In this document: positions 51,880-62,230 of the stretch, one piece after another
How positions within the stretch are numbered: position 1 is the first letter of the stretch
Layout: each line of letters opens with the position of its first letter
Source: JAWKOK01 sp963765875
GTDB lineage: Bacteria; Chloroflexota; Anaerolineae; Caldilineales; Caldilineaceae
Reading direction: 5' to 3'
DNA: 64,000 nucleotides
NCBI GenBank assembly: GCA_963765875.1
Contig: CAVXYK010000017.1
Location: forward strand, 186,001 to 250,000
Translations under genes and position numbers: made by a program
Notes under the pieces: model-generated
Told to the model about the DNA's origin: nothing
The model's database searches: none
What the model saw: only the letters and a program-made list of their open reading frames with translations

Positions 51880-53642
51880 TTGAAAGTAATGTTGTTGGCG
51901 CCGCCGAACTGGACACCGACAATGCCGCATTTGGCGTTGCCGACGTTGACGGCCTATCTGCGCCAGCACGGGGTCGATGTGATCCAGCGAGATTTGAATC
52001 TGGAAGTCTTTGATACGATTCTGTCTCGTGACTACATGCGCGGCACGACGCGACCGACTTCGCCGGCGTTTTGGTTCGCGGCAGCAATGGTCGCAATGGC
52101 CACAGCGCCACACCACCGCCGGAGCGCATTCAGTGGGCGACGCGTGTCGGCCCCAAACTGGCCACACAGGTAGAGCGGGCCAAAGCCGTGATCCGCAGCG
52201 ACCGCTTCTTTGACGGTCCGACGGGGCTGACTGCCTTCACGACGCTGGTCGATGCACTTGAGGTTGCCTCCCTGCCCTACTATCCGTCAGCCCTGCATTT
52301 GCAAAGCTATGAAGCCGCGGTTCCAGTGGACAGCAGCAGCGCTCTGCTGCGAGGCGTACGCGATCCCGACACCAACATCTTTCTAGACCTCTTCCGTGAC
52401 GGCATCATTGCCGACATCGAACGCGAGCAGCCGGACATCGTCGGCATCTCAATCCCCTCCATGCCCCAGATGTTGGCAGCCATGACCCTGGCATATCTCG
52501 TCAAAGAGACCGGACTGCCGATCCACGTCACGATCGGCGGGCCACATGTCAGCATGCTGCGGCGAGGAGTTGGCCAAGGCGCCGGCCGTCTGGGAATTGA
52601 TCGACAGTGCAGTGGTCTTTGACGGCGAGCAGGCGCTCTACCAACTGTCACAAGCGCTGAAAGATGGTGACGATCTCGGCGCCGTACCCAACCTGATCTA
52701 CCACGATGGCAACCAGGTCCAGGTCAACGAGCGCAACACACCGGAGAAGATCGCCGACCTGCCATTGCCGGACTTTGACGGCCTGCCATTGGATCGATAT
52801 CTGGCGCCCAGACTTGTGCTGCCGTTGCTGACCGCCCGCGGCTGCTACTTCGGCAAGTGCGCCTTCTGCAATGTGGGCTACGGCGAGCCGGAGTCCTTCA
52901 GCCAATTGCGTGCCGAGCATCTAGCCGAGCAGATGCTTTCGCTGCAACGGAAATATGATGTCGACCACATCTTCTTTTCCGACGAAGCCATCACGCCGCG
53001 CAACCTGCGCCATCTCTCGTCGTTGCTGGCGGAGCTGGGGACGCCCATGAAGTGGGGCGGCTGCACCCGCTTCGAAAAGGTGATCAACCGAGAGCTACTG
53101 GATTCGATGGTAGCCGGCGGTTGCCGCATGATCCTCTATGGCCTGGAGAGCGCTTCTGAGGCCATCATGGAGGCCATGATCAAGGGGACCGAGCTGGAGC
53201 ACATGAGCCGCATCCTGCGCGAGAGCGGTGAGGCCGGCATCTGGAACCATACCTTCTTCTTCTTCGGCTTTCCCGGCGAGACCATCGAAGACGCACAGCA
53301 GACGGTCAATTTCCTCTACGCGCACAAACCCTATATCCATTCAGCGGCATTGGGCACCTTTTTGATGGAGCGCGACTCGCCTGCCCATCGCTTCCCGGAA
53401 ACATTCGGCGTCAAACGCATCATCGAAGAGCCGGACAAGGATCTGGCCATTTATTTCAACTATGAAGTCGAGTCGGGCATGGATGAACGGATGGCCGAAT
53501 TGGTCGAATCCCATTTCCTGAATGCCTTGCCCGACAAACCTTTCCCCAGTTCTATGTCAGCGATGTCTACCGTTTCTTGTATGCCAGCTACTTGTCGGAC
53601 CGAGGAATTCCGCATCCGCGCGTGGTTGGCGGCGGAAGTTGA
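51880..53642 (+). CDS. B12-binding radical SAM protein, three frameshifts
   Basis: A protein of about 585 residues with an N-terminal cobalamin-binding-like domain (KVMLLAPPNWTPTMPHLALP; DIVGISIPSMPQMLAAM; THVTIGGPHVS-type core) and a radical SAM barrel. The cluster motif is ARGCYFGKCAFCN, spaced Cx4Cx2C rather than Cx3Cx2C, as in some B12-dependent members. Later blocks are FFSDEAITPRNLR, MILYGLESASEAIMEAM and FFFGFPGETIEDAQ. The frame changes near 52100 and 52565, and near 53548, where adding one C to CCCC restores FPQFYVSDVYRFLYASYLSD and a TGA at 53640. Its place between the transporter ATPase and binding protein suggests that its product or substrate relates to the imported compound. ATG 51880 follows AGGAGAAAACACTT. 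Reaction unknown: methylation or ring chemistry are the family themes. Confidence 0.85.
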
Positions 53643-53864
53643 AGTTGCGAAGTGATGACGGAGTAGTACTGCTGCGTAATCTCGTGATGCGCAGAGGTCG
53701 CCGTCATGAACCAGATTCTGTATCACAAGATATGCTCAGGCACAATGCAGATCGACGCTCAATCGAGATGTTGAGGCAGCTTGACAAGCATCGTACGCAG
53801 TACGGTCAATTCTCGCTCGTACATTCTCAAGGTCCCATCTATTCATCACCCAGGAGGAGTAACA

Positions 53865-55872
53865 ATGAAACAAAAGAGGCAAGTATCTCGCCGAGAGTTT
53901 ATGCGAATCTCGGCATTCACCACAGCAGGCGCCGTGATGGTTGCCTGTGGCGGCGGGGCGCCGGCCGAAGCGCCGGCAGCGGAAGCCACGGATGGCCCGG
54001 CGGCTGAAGGTGCGGCCGAGGTCGCGGTCAGTGCCGGCGGCTACAGCGAAGCGCCCATGTTGGCCGAACTTGGTGGCGGCCGGCACATTGCCGACGGTCG
54101 ACGAACGTCTGCCCGAGAACCCCATGGTCATGGATGTGGCCGAGGGCATCGGCAACTATGGCGGCACGTTCCGCCGCGGCTTCAAGGGCGTCTCCGATCG
54201 CTGGGGACCGACCAAGCACGTCGATCGACTGTTGGTCTGGTGGGACAAGGATCTGGTCCAGCGCCCACGGCTGGTGGAATCCTATGAGTTGAGCGACGAC
54301 GCCACCACGTGGACCTTCCATCTGCGCCCAGGCACCAAGTGGTCCGACGGCGCGCCGTTGACCACGGCAGATGTCATCTGGTGGTGGGAGAACTACGCCA
54401 CCAACACCGACATCTTCCCCGGTGGCGCTGCGGCGGCATGGGTCAGCGGTGAGGAAAAGACGCCGATGGAAGTTGCGGCGATTGACGACTACACCTTCAC
54501 CTTCACGTATGCCGATCCCAAGCCGCTGCTGATTCTCAGCCTGGGTCGCGGCTGGGATGCGGTTGTGATGCCGGGGCACTATCTATCACAGTTCCATATC
54601 GATCTGACCGAGGACGCGGATGCATTGCAGGCGCAGGTTGAAGAGGCCGGCTTCAATGCATGGAACGAGTACTTCCTCGACCGCAGCTACTGGTACATGA
54701 ACCCTGAACGGCCGATGCACAGTGGCTGGGTGGCCAAGAATTCGCTCTCCGAAGAACTCTTCGTCATGGAGCGCAATCCCTACTTCATGGCCGTGGACGC
54801 CGAAGGCCAGCAGTTGCCCTATGTCGACGGCATCAACCACCGCATCTTCGAGACCAACGACGTCTTCGACCTGCGCATCATCAACGGCGAGGTCGACTTC
54901 CAGGCCCGCCATGTCAACCTGGCCAACTTCACGCTCTACAAAGAGAATGAAGAGGACGGCGATTACCAGATGATGGTCGGCAAGAGCTCCGGCCATCCGG
55001 CCGTCCAGCTCAACCTGACCGTGCAGGACGAAAACCTGCGAGCGTTCTTCAATGAGCGCGACGTGCGTATTGCCCTCTCCATCGCCGTGGACCGCGATGC
55101 CATCAACGAGCTGGTCTTCGACGGTCTGATGACGCCGCGACAGTATAGCCCCATCGGCCTCTCGCCCCAGGCCTACCCGAAGCAGGCCGAGGCCTACATC
55201 CAGTACGATCCGGAAGAGGCCAACCGCCTGCTCGACGAGGCCGGCTACAGCGAGAAGAACGACGACGGCATGCGCGTCTGGCCGGGCACAGATGAAGCGA
55301 TCAGCTTCATCATCGAGGGCATCGACCAGCCGGGCAGCCAGAATGAAGATTTCGTCAACCAGGTCGCTCGATACTATGCTGACGTCGGCGTACAGGCGAC
55401 CTACAAGTTTGTGGAACGAACGCTCTACACCGAGCACTACCAGGCCAACGAGATCCAGGCCGGCGCCTGGGGCGGCGACCGCACGGTCGTGCCGCTGGCC
55501 GCGCCCATCATCTGGACGGCTGAGCAGGATGACCGCCCGTGGGCCCCCGCCTGGGTTCACTATCGCCGCAGCGGCGACGCCGACCCGACCAGCGAGGCCC
55601 CGCCCGAAGGCCACTGGATGTGGGACATCTGGGCGCTCTGGGACGAGATCCAGGCCGAACCGGATCCGGATCAGCAGACCGCGCTCTTCCACCAGATCCT
55701 GGACATCTGGGCCGAAGAATTGCCCATGATCGGCTATCTGGGCGAAGGCCCGTCGCTGATCATCGTCAAGAACGGCGTGCGCAACTACCTGCCCGGCATG
55801 CCGGTCGACGATCCCACCGGTGACGAGCATCTGCTCAACACCGAGACGTATTTCTGGGAAAATCCGGCGTAG
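53865..55872 (+). CDS. Family-5 extracellular solute-binding lipoprotein, one frameshift
   Basis: A 668-residue binding protein for the ABC importer. ATG 53865 follows GGAGGAG. The N-terminus, MKQKRQVSRREFMRISAF, has a twin-arginine-like SRREFM followed by a lipobox ending in AVMVACGGG, then an Ala/Pro/Glu linker. Family marks are LSDDATTWTFHLRPGTKWSDGAP, ALSIAVDRDAINE and the C-terminal LPMIGYLGEGPSLIIV. The frame breaks near 54068; removing one T of CTTGG gives AELVAAGTLPTVDERLPENP. Family-5 proteins bind peptides, but in several bacteria oligosaccharides; the neighbouring GH4 and toroid-like enzymes favour the latter. Confidence 0.93.
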
Positions 55873-55958
55873 ATCGTAATAAGTAATGCGTAATTCGTAA
55901 TGTGTGATGCGTGGAGGCGGGTCAGCTTCTTACGCATTACGCATTACGAATTACGATC
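55872..55958. repeat. Inverted repeat between binding protein and permease genes
   Basis: GATCGTAATAAGTAATGCGTAATTCG on the left is complemented, imperfectly, by ACGCATTACGCATTACGAATTACGATC at the right. It begins at the stop of the binding-protein gene. In the mRNA it would form a long hairpin that could protect the upstream gene, giving more binding protein than permease. Confidence 0.7.
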
Positions 55959-55977
55959 GCTTGTTGGAGCGAGCGCT

Positions 55978-56968
55978 ATGTTTGCCTACATCGTACGACG
56001 GGTCCTGATGATGATCCCGACCCTGTTCGTCATCTCGATCCTCTCATTCATGATCATCCAACTGCCGCCCGGCGATTTTCTGACTTCCTACGTGGCGACG
56101 TTGCGCCAGGAGGGCGACACGGTCGACGAGTCCGAATTGGAGTCGCTGCGGGAACGCTACGGGCTGGGCCAGCCCATCCACATCCAGTACGGCAAGTGGG
56201 TTTGGGGCATCGTCTCACGCGGCGACTGGGGCCAATCCTTCGAGTGGCAGAAGCCGGTCAAGGAACTGATCTGGGAGCGGCTGGCATTGACCGTCGTCAT
56301 TTCGCTGTCGGCCCTGTTGGTCAGTTGGTTTATCGCCATACCCATCGGGGTCTATTCGGCCACCCACCAATATTCCGATGCTCGACTATTTCATGACCGC
56401 GTTTAGTTTTGTCGGATTGGGTACGCCGGGTTTTCTGCTCGCTCTGCTACTGCTATTTTATGCCCAATCACAATTTGGCATGAATGTCGGCGGCCTCTTC
56501 TCCGATGAATATCTGCTCGAGCCCTGGAGCATGGCCAAGATTGTCGACATGCTGAAGCATCTCTGGGTACCGTTGATCATTGTCGCCGTGGGCAGCACGG
56601 CCGGCAACATCCGTATCACACGCGCCAACCTGCTCGACGAACTCAACAAGCCCTATGTGGAGACCGCCAGAGCCAAGGGCGTTTCCGAAAACAGGCTGAT
56701 CTGGAAGTACCCGGTGCGCGTGGCCTTGAACCCCTTCTTCAGCACCGTCGGTTGGTCGCTGGCCAGCCTGATCTCGGGCACGACGCTGGTCGCCATGGTG
56801 CTCAGCCTGCAGACGACCGGACCGATGATGTTGCGGGCGCTCACATCGCAGGACATGTATCTGGCGGGCAGTTTCATCTTCCTGCTGAGTACGCTGACGG
56901 TGATCGGCACGTTGATTTCAGATATCCTCCTTGCGCTGGTCGATCCACGCATTCGGTTGGGAGACTAG
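55978..56968 (+). CDS. Dpp-type ABC transporter permease 1 (DppB-like), one frameshift
   Basis: About 329 residues with six TM helices, opening MFAYIVRRVLMMIPTLFVIS, the classic DppB start. The EAA-type loop contains NLLDELNKPYVETARAKGVSE. The frame breaks near 56384; removing one C of TCCG gives THQYSMLDYFMTAFSFVGLG. ATG 55978 is preceded by GGAG at 9 bases. It ends at TAG 56966-56968, 2 bases before the next permease. Confidence 0.9.
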
Positions 56969-56970
56969 CG

Positions 56971-58161
56971 ATGGAAGCGGTTGAAAAGACCTGGCAAGAG
57001 CAGGCGGTCGAGGACGATCTGGCCGGTGATACTGAATATTCCGAGGACGAGATCATTGCGGGCGATGATGAAAAGATCTACGTCGCCTCCTACGCCAAAC
57101 TGGTCTGGTGGCGATTCCTCAAACACAAGCTGGCTGTCATCAGCGCCATCATTGTCATCATACTCTACCTGATTGCAGCTTTTGCCGAATTTGTGGCCCC
57201 CTACGATCCCGAAACTTCGTTCGTCAAGTACAAGCTGGCCCCACCCTCCAACATCCACGTCATCGGCGCTGAAGGCGGCATTCGCTGGCCGTTCATCTAC
57301 AAAACGATCCGGACACGTGACCCGGAGACCCTGCGCAGCATCTACACGGATGATACCTCGGTGACCTATCCCATTCGATTTTTTGTAAGGGGTCAGCCTT
57401 ACGAGATGTGGGGGTTGTTTGAGAGCGACATCCACCTCTTTGGCGTTGACGCGCCCATTGAAGAGCAGGGCGTCTTCCTGATTGGCGCAGATCGCCTGGG
57501 ACGCGACGTCTTCTCGCGCATCAGTTTTGGTGCGCGTATTTCGCTGACCATCGGCCTCTTCAGCGTAGCCATCAGCCTTGTTCTTGGCCTCATTCTCGGC
57601 GGCATGTCCGGCTATTACGGCGGTGTGATCGATAACCTTATCCAGCGCATGATCGAGTTCATTCGCTCTATTCCCGAGATTCCGCTGATCATGGCCCTGG
57701 GCGCGGCCCTGCCCGCTGACCTTCCAGTGACTACACTCTACTTCGGCATCACCATCGTGCTCTCGCTGATCGGCTGGACCGGCCTGGCCCGTGTGGTTCG
57801 TGGTCGCTTCCTCAGCCTACGTGAGGAGGACTTTGTGATGGCCGCACGCCTCTCCGGTTCCGGCGAGATGCGCATCATCATGCGCCATATGATGCCTTCT
57901 TTCACCAGCCACATCATCGCTTCGCTCACGCTGGCCATTCCAGCCATCATCCTTGCCGAGACCGGTCTCAGCTTCATCGGTCTGGGCCTGCGTGCGCCGG
58001 CCATCAGTTGGGGCGTGCTGTTGCAGGAAGCGCAGAACCTGCGCTCTGTTGCACTGGCCCCCTGGGTACTGAGCCCAGCTTTTGCCGTGATCCTTACGGT
58101 GCTGGCCTTTAACTTCCTGGGCGACGGCATCCGCGATGCGGCCGACCCGTACGCCAAATAG
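56971..58161 (+). CDS. Dpp-type ABC transporter permease 2 (DppC-like)
   Basis: A 396-residue inner-membrane permease with six predicted TM segments. The N-terminus is a long acidic tail (MEAVEKTWQEQAVEDDLAGD) before the first helix AVISAIIVIILYLIAAF. The family core is clear: GADRLGRDVFSRISFGARIS, EDFVMAARLSGSGEMRIIMR (EAA loop), and LGLRAPAISWGVLL. ATG 56971 lies 2 bases after the DppB-like stop. It is uninterrupted. A hairpin (CGGCAGAAA ... TTTCTGCCG) follows at 58169-58197 before the second ATPase. Confidence 0.94.
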   Translation: MEAVEKTWQEQAVEDDLAGDTEYSEDEIIAGDDEKIYVASYAKLVWWRFLKHKLAVISAIIVIILYLIAAFAEFVAPYDPETSFVKYKLAPPSNIHVIGAEGGIRWPFIYKTIRTRDPETLRSIYTDDTSVTYPIRFFVRGQPYEMWGLFESDIHLFGVDAPIEEQGVFLIGADRLGRDVFSRISFGARISLTIGLFSVAISLVLGLILGGMSGYYGGVIDNLIQRMIEFIRSIPEIPLIMALGAALPADLPVTTLYFGITIVLSLIGWTGLARVVRGRFLSLREEDFVMAARLSGSGEMRIIMRHMMPSFTSHIIASLTLAIPAIILAETGLSFIGLGLRAPAISWGVLLQEAQNLRSVALAPWVLSPAFAVILTVLAFNFLGDGIRDAADPYAK

Positions 58162-58168
58162 TGAATCC

Positions 58169-58197
58169 CGGCAGAAATCCTTGCATAGTTTCTGCCG
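58169..58197. promoter_or_regulatory. Hairpin between permease and second ATPase
   Basis: CGGCAGAAA (58169-58177) pairs exactly with TTTCTGCCG (58189-58197). No T-run follows, so it is a processing or stability hairpin rather than a terminator. Just downstream, GTGCTGAGCGCAGTCGAAGTA (near 58230) is an interspersed-repeat-like tract. Confidence 0.5.
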
Positions 58198-58285
58198 CAG
58201 ATGGAACAACTCGATTTCTGTCATGGTACTTGTGCTGAGCGCAGTCGAAGTATCCACGCCGCACTGAACTAGGAGACGGACTTTT

Positions 58286-59365
58286 ATGGTGGACAATGAA
58301 CTTGTAGCGCAGCAACCGACTGTCACTGGGACGAACGGCGACAGTTCAGCCCTACTGGAAGTCAAGGGCGTTAAGACCTACTTCTTTCTCGATCAAGGAA
58401 TTGTACGCGCCGTCAACGGTGTGGACTTCAGCGTGAAGCAGGGCCAGACCATCGGTCTGGTGGGCGAGAGCGGCTGCGGCAAGTCAGTTCTGGCGCGCTC
58501 GATCATGCGCATCGTGCCGGACCCGGGTCGTATCGCTGAGGGAGAGATACTCTTCCATCACAGAACGACAAAGGATGGCAGTGAGTCGACTGAAGTGATC
58601 GACATGGCCCAACTGAAGCCCAACGGCAGACAAGCGCGCAGCATTCGCGGCGGCGAGATCTCCATGGTCTTCCAGGAGCCGATGACCTCGCTAAGTCCCG
58701 TCCACAGCATCGGCAACCAGATCATCGAGGCCATCACCTTGCACCAGCAGGTCTCCAAAGACCAAGCGCGCAAGCAGGCCATCGAAATGCTGGACCGGGT
58801 CGGCATGCCGCAGCCGGATCGCACCATCGACCGCTACCCGCATCAGTTGAGCGGCGGCATGCGCCAGCGAGCCATGATCGCCATGGCCCTCTCCTGCCAG
58901 CCCTCGCTCCTGATCGCCGATGAGCCGACCACAGCGCTGGATGTGACCACCCAGGCCCAGATCCTGACCCTCATGCGCGATCTCCAGAAAGAGTTCGGCA
59001 TGGCCATCATCTTCATCACCCATGATCTGGGCGTGATCGCCCAGATGGTCGACTTCGTCGTGGTCATGTACATGGGCGAGGTGGTGGAGGCAGCCACAGT
59101 GGATGACATCTTCTACAAACCGAAACATCCATATACCCAGGCACTGTTACGCTCCATCCCGACCCTCGGCCGCAAGTCCACGCAAGGCCTCACAAGCCGC
59201 CTTACCGCCATCAAAGGAACCGTCCCCGATCCATACTCGATGCCAAAAGGCTGCAACTTCCATCCGCGCTGTCGCCACGCCATCCAGGGCGTCTGCAACG
59301 AACGAGAGCCGGAGCTTCTCCAACTCGACAACGATCAGAAAGTCCGGTGTGTACTCTATGAGTGA
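58286..59365 (+). CDS. Dpp/Opp-type ABC transporter ATPase (DppD/OppD-like)
   Basis: The 359-residue second ATPase of the importer. Walker A is LVGESGCGKSVLARS, Q-loop SMVFQEPMTSLSPVH, signature LSGGMRQRAMIAMAL, Walker B LLIADEPTTALDVT and H-loop IFITHDLGVIA. The C-terminal DPYSMPKGCNFHPRC matches the oligopeptide-type tail. ATG 58286 is preceded by AGGAGACGG. Its end (TGA 59363-59365) overlaps the ATG of the next gene by 8 bases, so the two are probably co-translated. Confidence 0.94.
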   Translation: MVDNELVAQQPTVTGTNGDSSALLEVKGVKTYFFLDQGIVRAVNGVDFSVKQGQTIGLVGESGCGKSVLARSIMRIVPDPGRIAEGEILFHHRTTKDGSESTEVIDMAQLKPNGRQARSIRGGEISMVFQEPMTSLSPVHSIGNQIIEAITLHQQVSKDQARKQAIEMLDRVGMPQPDRTIDRYPHQLSGGMRQRAMIAMALSCQPSLLIADEPTTALDVTTQAQILTLMRDLQKEFGMAIIFITHDLGVIAQMVDFVVVMYMGEVVEAATVDDIFYKPKHPYTQALLRSIPTLGRKSTQGLTSRLTAIKGTVPDPYSMPKGCNFHPRCRHAIQGVCNEREPELLQLDNDQKVRCVLYE

Positions 59366-61952
59366 AAATGCCTATGCCATTCCAGCCGCCTCCATAAAAC
59401 GCCAAATGGATGGCGGCTATTTTCGTAACTGGCTTGTTGCCGGCCCTATCGCCGTCTCGGTGCCTGATTTAGAACAATACCAGGGCGAGGACTTCAAGAC
59501 ACAGATTGCCGATGCCCACTACAACGCATCGGCCGAAATAGCAATGCCGCCGGAAGAGGGCGCACTCCTTGACATCGATACCAGTGATGATGACTCGTCA
59601 ACGCTCAAGTGGGAGGTCGTCCACTGCGGCGTTGATCGCTTTGTCGACGTCAGCGCCTTCTATCACACCTGCCACCATCTGCGCACGTGGGCATATTGCC
59701 AGGCCTCGCTGCCGGAAGCAGCAGACGTAGCCTTCGTCCTGACCACCAATGGCCCCGCTGATGTCTGGATCAATGGTCAGCACGTCCATCGCCAGCTTCA
59801 CTTCCACCACCAGATTCCGCATCGGGTACCGTTCACGGCCTCATTGACCGCCGGACACAACGAGATCCTGGTGCGCTTCGAAGGGGTGGCCGTTCGTGAA
59901 TGCCCCTATGTCATGGCGCTCCAGGCAGTCGACGTGGACACATCAGAATGGTCGATCCACTTGCCGACTACGCTGGATCCGGTTGCCCGACGTGAGAGAC
60001 TGGAAGAGGCCATGTCTCATGCCTATCTGACTCGGGCCGTATACAACCGCGATGATAACCTGGAACTGCACTGGGCCGAAGAGATGGCCTTCAAGGGCAA
60101 GCTGACGATTCGCCTCCAAACGCCGGAGGGCCGCATCTACGCCGAAGCATCACCGAATCTGGAGCCAGGGTCGATTACAAACTTTGGTGTGGTCAACCAG
60201 TATCGGTCCGGCGACTATCAGATTCTGATCATGTCGTCGACTGAAGAATATTACATTCACGGCATGCGCGTACGCCGCACGATTCCACTGCGCATCGCGG
60301 CAGAGCGTTACTCGGAAGCGCCATACGGCAACTACGCGGAACGACGCATTGAGGCGTTGCAGAATGCAGCGACACGTAGGGGCAATGTCTTTGCGGAGAT
60401 CGCCAAGATGGGACTGGGCCGTTGGACCGACATCAATGAAGCGGTCATTCTGCAAACCATTGAAAACATCGATCGCCGCGCCGATTGCAGCGACTTCTAT
60501 CTGGTGGGTCTTCTGGGGGCGATGATCCGATATATGGATGATCCGGCCTTCCCCGACGGCCTGCGCCAGCCGCTGCAATCCTGTGTGCTCAACTTCCGCT
60601 ATTGGATGGACGAGCCCGGCGATGATGCCATGTGTTTTTGGTCGGAGAACCACCAGATCCTCTTCCACACCTGCGCCGTGTTGGCCGGCCAGCTCTATCC
60701 CGAGTCGACCTTCACCAACAGTGGTGAAACGGGAGAATGGCATCGAAAAAAGGGCGAACGCATGGCACGCTCGTGGCTGGACAAGCGTGCAGCCGGCGGC
60801 TTCAAAGAATGGGATTCCAACACCTACTTCGAGGAAGACGTGCTGGCGCTGAGCCATCTGGCTGACCTGGCTGAAGAGTTTGACCTGGCCGAAATTGCGG
60901 CGATCATCCTCGACAAGCTCTTCTTCTCCATGGCCGTCAACTCCTTCCACGGCGTCTTTGGCTCCACCCATGGGCGCACCTACTCGCCCTTCATCCAGAG
61001 TGCGCGGCTGGAGCCCACATCCGGCATTTCACGCTTGATGTGGGGCATGGGCTGCTTCAACAGTCACATCCTCGGTACAGTCAGCCTTGCCAGTGCCGAC
61101 GGCTACGAACTGCCCGCCTGGATTGCAGCCATTGCCGCCGATGCGCCGGACGAGATGTGGAATCGCGAACAGCACGCGGGCGTCATGGAAGCATGGTGCG
61201 ATCTGGACGAAGGCGAGTGGTCGGTCAACAAGGTGACCTATAAGACGCCCGACTATATGCTCAGCTCGGCCCAGGACTACAACACAGGTGCATCGGGCTA
61301 TCAGCAACACATCTGGCAGGCAACCTTCGGCCCGGACGCGGTTGTCTTCGTCACCCATCCGCCCTGTGTCAGCGATGAAGGATCGCATCGGCCCAACGTC
61401 TGGCATGGCAACGTCGTCTTGCCCAGAGTTGCCCAGTGGAAAGATGTGCTCATTGCCGTCCACAACCTGCCCGAAGACGACTGGATGGGCTTCACCCATG
61501 CCTATTTCCCGACGGCAACCTTCGATGAATATGCAGTGCGCGACGGCTGGGCCTTCGCACGTAAGGGGGACGGGTATCTTGCGCTGACTGCGGCCCAGGA
61601 TATTGAGTTGACCACACGCGGCGTCTTCGCTTTCCAGGAGCTACGATCGTACGGCCATCGCAACACATGGCTGACCATGATGGGGCGCCGGGCCGTGGAC
61701 GGCAGCTTTGACGAGTTCCAGGCCAGCGTACTCGACCTATCCATAGATCTCGATGCCGACCAGGCCGTGATACAGACATTGCGTGACCAGAAGCTTGCAT
61801 TCGGCTGGCAGGGCGACTTCATGGTTGACGGTCAGGTGCAAGCCTTGGATGGCTTTCCTCACTACGAAGGCCCCTATTGCACATGCGAACTGAATGCTGA
61901 AGTCATGGAGATCTGGTATCAAGACCAGGTATTGCGTCTTCACCTAAAGTGA
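59358..61952 (+). CDS. Large putative carbohydrate-active enzyme (beta-sandwich plus alpha-toroid architecture)
   Basis: An 864-residue protein without signal peptide. It opens with a beta-sandwich-like module (FRNWLVAGPIAVSVPDLEQY; PADVWINGQHVHRQLHFHHQ), then a helical central part (FLVGLLGAMIRYMDDPAF-type helices; MCFWSENHQILFHTCAVLAG; SHLADLAEEFDLAEIAAIIL) and a beta-rich C-terminus (DAVVFVTHPPCVSDEGSH; FHYEGPY-type end). The order resembles toroid-fold polysaccharide lyases and glycosidases such as heparinase-like proteins; I do not recognise an exact family. The E-N-H-Q segment (SENHQILF) is a candidate active-site region. ATG 59358 overlaps the ATPase stop by 8 bases. The gene is intact. 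Cytoplasmic location suits breakdown of an imported oligosaccharide. Confidence 0.72.
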   Translation: MSENAYAIPAASIKRQMDGGYFRNWLVAGPIAVSVPDLEQYQGEDFKTQIADAHYNASAEIAMPPEEGALLDIDTSDDDSSTLKWEVVHCGVDRFVDVSAFYHTCHHLRTWAYCQASLPEAADVAFVLTTNGPADVWINGQHVHRQLHFHHQIPHRVPFTASLTAGHNEILVRFEGVAVRECPYVMALQAVDVDTSEWSIHLPTTLDPVARRERLEEAMSHAYLTRAVYNRDDNLELHWAEEMAFKGKLTIRLQTPEGRIYAEASPNLEPGSITNFGVVNQYRSGDYQILIMSSTEEYYIHGMRVRRTIPLRIAAERYSEAPYGNYAERRIEALQNAATRRGNVFAEIAKMGLGRWTDINEAVILQTIENIDRRADCSDFYLVGLLGAMIRYMDDPAFPDGLRQPLQSCVLNFRYWMDEPGDDAMCFWSENHQILFHTCAVLAGQLYPESTFTNSGETGEWHRKKGERMARSWLDKRAAGGFKEWDSNTYFEEDVLALSHLADLAEEFDLAEIAAIILDKLFFSMAVNSFHGVFGSTHGRTYSPFIQSARLEPTSGISRLMWGMGCFNSHILGTVSLASADGYELPAWIAAIAADAPDEMWNREQHAGVMEAWCDLDEGEWSVNKVTYKTPDYMLSSAQDYNTGASGYQQHIWQATFGPDAVVFVTHPPCVSDEGSHRPNVWHGNVVLPRVAQWKDVLIAVHNLPEDDWMGFTHAYFPTATFDEYAVRDGWAFARKGDGYLALTAAQDIELTTRGVFAFQELRSYGHRNTWLTMMGRRAVDGSFDEFQASVLDLSIDLDADQAVIQTLRDQKLAFGWQGDFMVDGQVQALDGFPHYEGPYCTCELNAEVMEIWYQDQVLRLHLK

Positions 61953-61969
61953 GTTTTTGCAGAACCTCC

Positions 61970-62040
61970 GGCGAGATCATTGGGCTCGCGAGCCACTTGC
62001 GCTGTATGGCCTTACGATGTTCATGATCTCGCCTCTTTTT
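61970..62040 (+). terminator. Stem-loop with T-run after the carbohydrate gene
   Basis: GGCGAGATCAT (61970-61980) pairs exactly with ATGATCTCGCC (62023-62033), followed by TCTTTTT (62034-62040). The 42-base loop is long for an intrinsic terminator, so it may be attenuating. It would separate the GH4 gene from the transporter operon. Confidence 0.55.
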
Positions 62041-62126
62041 CTGATTCCGGCATTTCGGTAGCGCGGGGAAAATCCCGCAGTTAACAATGAAAAGCCGGAG
62101 ACCCCCCGGGTCCTGCGGCTAGATCT

Positions 62127-62150
62127 AAGCGCCTGAGGGCGCTTTTCATT
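62127..62150 (+). terminator. Short GC hairpin followed by TTTTC
   Basis: AAGCGCC (62127-62133) pairs with GGCGCTT (62138-62144), then TTCATT. A compact terminator-like hairpin upstream of the GH4 gene. Around it GCCGGAGACC and CAGCCGGCTTC also contribute weak pairings. Confidence 0.55.
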
Positions 62151-62230
62151 ATTAGCAGCCGGCTTCAGCCGTGGCTGCGGACTCGCACACCTTCAATCCA
62201 TCTCCCATACCAATCAAAAGGACTCACCGC

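Noticed and set aside
54586..55830. Long minus-strand ORF (414 codons) opposite the solute-binding protein
   Set aside because: Antisense shadow of a high-GC gene with clear family-5 features.
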